Positions 58,496 through 64,000 of a stretch of DNA of 64,000 nt are shown here, piece by piece. Origin of the DNA: Carettochelys insculpta. Its lineage: Eukaryota; Chordata; Testudines; Carettochelyidae. Location of the stretch: the NCBI RefSeq assembly GCF_033958435.1, contig NC_134137.1:226155501-226219500 (forward strand). Direction: 5' to 3'. Made by a program: the position numbers and the translations under genes. The notes under the pieces are model-generated. The model had not been told where the DNA came from. It made no database searches and was given only the letters and a program-made list of their open reading frames with translations. Each line of letters begins with the position of its first letter. Within the stretch, counting starts at the first letter, position 1.

Positions 58496-59024
58496 TCAGC
58501 CTGTCTTGATTTTTCTGAAAGACAAAAATAAAAACATACTTCTACTCCTGTGGCGGGGTGGCACATTATTGCTTGCAAACTGTTTACTTTTACAAATATC
58601 TCTTAATTGTTCTCTTTGCTTACAATTACTTCTACAGTAACCAATGTTTTTGTTTTGTAGGCAGGCAGGTTTTAATGGCTTTTGCCCCTTTACATGTGGT
58701 TCTTCACCTTTCTCCCTCACATCCGAAGGTTTCATTTTCAATTTTACAGTCTCTTAAACAGAGAAACATCTCATTACAAGCCTTCCATAGTAGCCCGATT
58801 GCAGCTGACTCCTTTTTACTAGCAGAGGAAGGTTTGTATACCATCAAATGTTTAGCAAATTTATCTTTTAAATCTGCAGTAGTGTGGATGTCAGCAAGAG
58901 CTTGTTCAGTCCACAGGTTATGCCCAGATTTCTGCAAGATTTGCTGAAAAGGAGTTTCTTCTTTTACATAATGCAATGTTTCTTGTTTCCCCTCCCTTAC
59001 CCTGGATTCCTTTTTCCTGGACAT
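58496..59024 (-). pseudogene. Unassigned retroviral-like minus-strand frames
   Basis: Two overlapping minus-strand frames (59024-58704, 106 codons, and 58741-58496) show Lys/Glu-rich sequence with a segment ILQKSGHNLWTEQALADI. I do not recognise the domain. Their orientation and position upstream of the env remnant suggest the same provirus. Confidence 0.3.
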
Positions 59025-59538
59025 TATTAAGACTATACCCAGGCCACAACAGTTACAATATATCCCTCAGTATAGAAGCCATCCACAGTGTTACAAAGTA
59101 TCCCAACACACAATGCTATAAACAAATATCTCCAACACACAGTGTTGTTAATCAACAATATGACTGGAGACACTAAGCTCCATCCTTATCTCGGTACTCT
59201 ATGGCCAAGGGTATCATATTAATCAATAGGATGGGAACACATTACATGTGAAGAGACCATCGTGGAGTGGGGAGGCCCTCACCCCTACCCCAAGTGAGCA
59301 CAACAAGGCTAGGGGTCAGGCCCCAGAAATCCTGGACCCAGTTCTGTTGGGGTGACAAGGACTTAGCCACACAGGATTGAAGAAGGGGAGAATTTGGCAT
59401 CAGAGAGGCCTCTGGGTAAAGGAAGTGGGCGTGGGGACTTGCATCCTTTTGCTGGCCATTTCACTGGGGTAGTGTAGAAGCCAGGAAAGTTCCCCTCAGC
59501 AACAGGACTATTCTTCTGCTTACATGTTGATTGCAAGT
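59025..59538. other. Unassigned, possibly proviral interior
   Basis: No motif recognised. It contains three copies of a CCAACACACA(A/G)TG phrase near 59103-59145. Confidence 0.35.
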
Positions 59539-61165
59539 CGATTGCAGATATGCAATTCTAGTTACAGCAATTGCATAGCTAGAATCAACTTATCTGCAAT
59601 TGACTTACCTGTCCAAGTTCACAGCGGGAGATCGATGGGAGAAACTCTCCCGTCAGCCTCCCTTCCTCCTTGTGACATCAAAAGTGCAAGGGTTGACTGC
59701 TGATTCCCAAGTAGCTTAATTTCCTGTGTGTCTACCTGACACACACAACGGAATTCTGGAAGATCAGTCCTGACTGGGTCAATGTTCCACGTAGTCCAGA
59801 CATACCCTCAGCCTTCCCTTGAATCAGTCAGAATGATATCCACGCAACATGCCACACGCCAGTAGCTGGCAAAGGAATTCAGCGTGCAAAGGGAGAAGGG
59901 AGAGTGCAAGAGGAAACCGCCTGGAGGAAATTGCATAAAGAAGACCCTCCTACAGCAAAGTCACAAGAGCCTTATAATTTCAATACTTTAGGACAAGATG
60001 GGAGAGCCCAAAGGGAAGCCTGAGACATCCCTTCACCCACCCTCTCTGCTTCAAGGTAAGAGCACCTTGAGTTTCCTCAGTCATCTTGGGTGGTAAGCAG
60101 GGTGTCCTGATGACTGGCAGCAGGAGCCCCTGTCCTTTGGTGTCCCACCTTTATATAGTTTTTGCCTAAGGCAGGACTCCTTTGTGTTTAAATTAAACTT
60201 TTTCCTTTCAGTGGAAAAGTACAGCCTCCAAGATGGGTCCCAGCATCAGCATGGCCACATGTCTTGGTCAGAACAACCATAGCCCTTCAGCCCAGGCTCA
60301 CAGGAAAACAAGTCCATTTACAATTCATTGTTTTCTTGCCAGTGGGCCATTGCAATCCTGAAATACCGTTAATGGCTCTCACAGAGCACAACTGCTGTAA
60401 TAACACTTGTTTACACTCCATATTTCTAACTTCAAATACAGCAATGATATATGCATATAAATAGGATAACCCTATTCAGTGGATTACAAGCTTTTCAATG
60501 AGGCTTTATGAGAGGCATTTTGCATAAACCACATTCCAGTTACTACATATTTTCATAGAGCCTATGGAATGCCCCTTGACATCTGTATCCGTATTTTTCC
60601 AACAAATGACAAAGCTGTGATTGATGAGCTTTGCCCTTACCTTGAAGTGGAGAGGGTGGGTGAAGGGATATCTTGGGCTTCATTTGGGCTCTCCCATTCT
60701 GTCCTAGTGTATTGAAATTACAAGGCTCTTGTGACGTTGCTGTATGAGGGTCGTCTTTGTGCAACTTCCTCAAGGCAGTTTCCTCTTGTCTTGAGGCGCA
60801 ATGTTGCTCTCCCCTTGCACGCTGAATTCCTTTGCCAGCTACTGGCGTGTGGCATGTTGCGTGGATACCATTCCGATTGATTCAAGGGAAGGCTGAGGGT
60901 ACGTCTGGACTACATGGAAGATCGACCCAGTCAGGACTGATCTTCCAGAATTCCATTTTGTGCGTCAGGTAGAGATGCACGAAATCAAGCTATCTGGGAT
61001 CAGCAGTCAACCCTTGCACTCCTTGATGTCATGAGGAGGAAGGGAGGTTGACGGTAGAGTTTCTCCCATCGTCCTCCCTCTGTGAATTTGGACAGGTAAG
61101 TCAACTGCAGATAAGTCAATTCTAGCTATGCAATTGCCATAACTAGAGCTGCGTATCTGCAATCA
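59539..61165. repeat. Large inverted repeat (arms about 530 bp) around an LTR-like loop
   Basis: The left arm (59539-60063) and right arm (60633-61165) are inverted copies with only scattered differences. Matched blocks include GGAATTCTGGAAGATCAGTC, ACATGCCACACGCCAGTAGC and GAATTCAGCGTGCAA. The loop (60064-60632) contains CTTTATATAGTTTTTGCC and a 3' part (AACTTCAAATACAGCAATGA) that looks to me like a chelonian LTR. No protein is encoded. Confidence 0.75.
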
Positions 61166-61185
61166 ACTTACCTGCCTCGTGTAAA

Positions 61186-61850
61186 CTAAGTCTGCATCTA
61201 CACTACAAGACAAAACTGAATTTAAAGGAGTTATCTCGGCATTCAAACACCACTGCATTCCCTGTAACTGTCATTAGTTCGATTTAGTCTGCCCTAAGAT
61301 CGATAATAAAATGTCGATATTAATGGACAGGCATAGTGGCAATTTTGAATTTAAGATCTCAAATAAAGGGCAGTGTGGATGTGCCAAGTCCTTAATTTGA
61401 ATTCATTGGCCTCCACAAGTGTCCCGTTTGTATCCCACAAAGCTATGTGCTGCACCTGGCTCCCCGCTACTAGCGGAACATGGGAAACTGACCAGGGCTG
61501 CTGCACTGTCAGTTTCCCAGGTCTTGCAGCTTTGTTGAAGCCGGGAAATTGACCAGGGCTGCTGCACTGTCAGTTTCTTGGGTTCCCCAAGCTTCAGGGA
61601 CCTCGGAAACTGACAGCACTGCTGTACCTGGCTCCCAGCTCAGAATGCGAGGTGCAGGGAATTGCGGGATAGCTTCCCACAAGGCACTGCTGCCACAGCC
61701 GATGGTTGGTGATTTCAGCGTGGAAGCGACGTGTTGTAGTTGTTGAGATCCTCTGGGAAGTGAGGGTACTCAAAATCGAATTTAGAAAAACCCACATTAT
61801 AAAATCAGTTTTAATAAATTTATCTTGCAGTGTAGATGTAGTCAAAGCCT
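61186..61850. mobile_element. TIR element with internal minisatellite
   Basis: Left end GTCTGCATCTACACTACAAG, right end CTTGCAGTGTAGATGTAGTC are inverted. The middle (about 61480-61620) has repeated GGAAACTGACCAGG / GACCAGGGCTGCTGCACTGT / CAGTTTCC units. Confidence 0.6.
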
Positions 61851-62075
61851 GAGTGACTGCTCCATGCAGAGCGTGTGACATAGTGGGATTGCTTAAGACT
61901 AAGCAAATTTAAGAGTCTGGATAAGCTTTAAAAATCCTGTTTACCTTTGTCCAGATCGACCTTTTTGATTGAGGTAGTAGCCAGGAGCCAAATCCCAGAG
62001 ACTGTAGGCTGGATTGCTGTCATCTGCTTTATTTAAGGGTGTCCTTTGCATCACCCATAGATTGGCTTCCAGTTA

Positions 62076-62421
62076 CAGGTTGCACCTCCTAAAACCAGCA
62101 CTCTGTTCCAGCAACATCCGTTGTCCAGTAGGAGGATGGATGCTCCTGGACCAGAGCTCTGGAGTAGGAGGGCAAGCCCAGCCAGCCTCCTGACAGCCCC
62201 ACAGGGACAGCGTAGCCAGGGCCAGCGGGCCAGCATTCCCCAGCAGCCACATGGGCTTGGGGCCTCGAAGCCCGCAGAGGCCATGCTGCAGCTATAGAGC
62301 CAGGGAGCTGTGACCAGCCAGTGGGGGTGGCTCAGGACCAGGGGGGCATTAACCTTGCCTGGTCTGACAAAATCCCTCATTGGAGACCACTGAGGTCCCC
62401 AGGGTGCTAGAGAGGAAGATG
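62076..62421. mobile_element. Pogo/Tigger-like MITE
   Basis: TA|CAGGTTGCACCTCCTAAAAC at the left and GGTGCTAGAGAGGAAGATG|TA at the right; interior blocks (CTCTGTTCCAGCAACATCC) match 38025-38549. A 133-codon minus-strand frame across it is compositional. Confidence 0.55.
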
Positions 62422-63650
62422 TAAGTGGGAGCCTAATTTGGGTCATTGTCACTAAAGTTTGATTCCTAGCTTAGGTGCCTGGAGTGGTGACTCCATACAA
62501 TAGTATCCCTTTACCATCCTTATTTTGATGGCCATTATGAGCTGCAGCTTCTTTTACTTATGCCTAAGTTCAAATGTATTTTCCTTCTTGAGGCACCATC
62601 TTTCCCCAGCTGGGTGAATAGTTTCAGCTTCTGACGTTCATTACTGTAAACTTCTATTGATGTATCAAACGCTTGTTTTCTTTTTTTTTCCTATTTGTCA
62701 CTGTGTGACGTTGGGCTAAGAATATACCTGTAGTGTACGCCAGCATAGTAATGTAATGCACTGCCTGGATGAGAGTTACTGCTTACACAAGATCAGGTGA
62801 TTTTTGTTTACCAGAGACCTTTCGCCCCTTGGCTACAGCTTTTATTCTCTTTCATTGGCATTCACGTAGGAGTGTCTGGTTAATAGTTGTTGCTAGGCAA
62901 ACAGAAATGGTGGTTTTTTGTTTTGTTTTTTTTTTACAGTTCTTAGTCTAAGCCTGAGGACACAGGCTGTAGTGCAGTGGCTAGGGCTGAATCTGAGAAG
63001 CCACCCCTGATTCCATCACTTACCCTCCTGAAACTTAATTTTCCACATATGTGAAATGGAGCCAATAGGGTTTATCTACATCAAAGGTTAGGACGCGGTT
63101 ACTCTTTGTAAGGCTATCCCTATCGAAAATATTGGTGGCCCCTGCAGAAGCAACGAGTGTGGGAATTCTGGGCTTCGGGAAGGGGGCGGGGGACCAGCCC
63201 TGTGCCTCTGCCCTGCCTTCTCACCATCTATACATGCCCCTCCGCACCTTGCCCATGCTCTACCCACCCCCCACTGCCTTCCAGCCCTGTCCTGCCCTCT
63301 CCCCACCCACCTCTTCCTGCGGAAGTGCTGCATTGTTTCTGGTGGGTGAAGTTCTCACTGCTCTTGAGCCGTGCCACTCCCGGGGATAGCCCCTGAACTC
63401 GCCAGAAGCAGCGCTGCTCTGATAGTGAGTATGGGGGCACTTTGAGCAGCACGTGACCCCCCTGTGCACTCCACACACGTCACCTCTGGGCCCTTGCTAG
63501 CACTGTATCTGAGTATCTCCTGTTCTCCAGTGTCCATACACTCACCACACCCATACAAAGCAAGTACATATTAATACTCACGCTTTGCAGCTAGTCATCT
63601 GAGCCACAAAGAGACTGTGGCTTGTGGAAGAGCAGGGAATTAAAGCTTAG
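62422..63650. other. Unassigned stretch with a possible MIR piece
   Basis: A MIR-like segment lies near 62975-63075 (AACTTAATTTTCCACATATG). A pyrimidine-rich block at 63190-63310 gives overlapping open frames in both strands. No gene recognised. Confidence 0.35.
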
Positions 63651-63654
63651 GCCT

Positions 63655-64000
63655 GGGCTACGCTGGGATGTTGGGTTGAGCTTAGCTGACTTAGTTTGAT
63701 TTTTGTAAGCAATCAGTGTGCACTATGGGATCTGTTCCACCGACTTTATGGGCTCCTTATGTCGTCCTGCTTTTCATGAGTAATTCCATATCTGACTTTG
63801 CCTGGTCATCCTTGGGGTAGTGCAGACAGTGTGTGTGAAATTTGATGTTCTTGGCCTCCTGGAGGTGTCTCTCAGTGCCGCAGTGTGGCTGCTCCGGCTG
63901 TCACTTTCAGCTCCATTGCCTTCCAGGTGTGCCGGAAACAACCCAGGAGAGTTTCAATTTCATTTCCTGTTTGTCCAACTTAGTGAATGGGGCAGGCAAC
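63655..64000. mobile_element. Eroded MITE, cut by the window end
   Basis: GGCCTGGGCTACGCTGGGAT near 63650 and TTTCATTTCCTGTTTGTCC near the end recall a chelonian TIR family. The right terminus is outside the window. Confidence 0.3.

Noticed and set aside
62051..62452. 133-codon minus-strand frame
   Set aside because: It coincides with a MITE whose interior also occurs at 38025-38549.

Overview
The window is vertebrate nuclear DNA, most likely from a turtle. Evidence for this is a spliced SLC22A15 gene with long introns, a CR1 LINE with reptile-type ORF2 and 3' tail, a DIRS-type tyrosine-recombinase retrotransposon, Penelope-like element tails, and several families of short TIR elements that I associate with chelonians. 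A crocodilian cannot be excluded from sequence reading alone. There is no bacterial-style operon, CRISPR array or phage.

The one gene I can fully assemble is SLC22A15, an orphan-type organic cation/carnitine transporter of the major facilitator superfamily. It lies on the + strand. A CpG-rich, TATA-less promoter (about 5540-6130, with two NRF-1-type sites and a CCAAT box) precedes a start codon at 6028. Twelve coding exons (6028-6114, 13015-13227, 19388-19520, 21532-21696, 22633-22762, 24584-24799, 28776-28916, 29793-29878, 32684-32804, 34658-34730, 36192-36380, 41111-41197) join in phase to 1641 nt, or 546 residues plus a stop. All junctions are GT-AG and the frame is intact. The 9 kb after the stop (41198-50445) carries few recognisable repeats and probably includes a long 3' UTR; the poly(A) site cannot be fixed from sequence.

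The rest is mainly transposable elements. Upstream flank: a turtle CR1/SINE tail, a Penelope-type foldback and a GC-rich TIR element. Introns: hAT MITEs with 8-bp target duplications (12010, 20239, 30675, 32980), palindromic MITEs with 3-bp duplications (8110, 13280, 38814, 40508), pogo/Tigger-like MITEs (17172, 25613, 38025), a minus-strand CR1 broken by a nested hAT, and a Penelope fragment that still encodes the end of a GIY-YIG endonuclease. Downstream 50.4-64 kb is a retroelement graveyard: a DIRS element (51693-55860) with inverted termini, an internal complementary region and a broken gag/RT/RNase H/recombinase; a decayed minus-strand endogenous retrovirus (LTR near 56.2-57.1 kb, env remnant) holding or abutting a Ty3/gypsy RT fragment; a 1.6 kb inverted repeat with an LTR-like loop; and more MITEs.

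I did not find a clearly new biological system. The most informative structures are the Penelope-type foldbacks bounded by a single target duplication, the DIRS internal complementary region, and the large palindromes, two of which lie in the last intron of SLC22A15.
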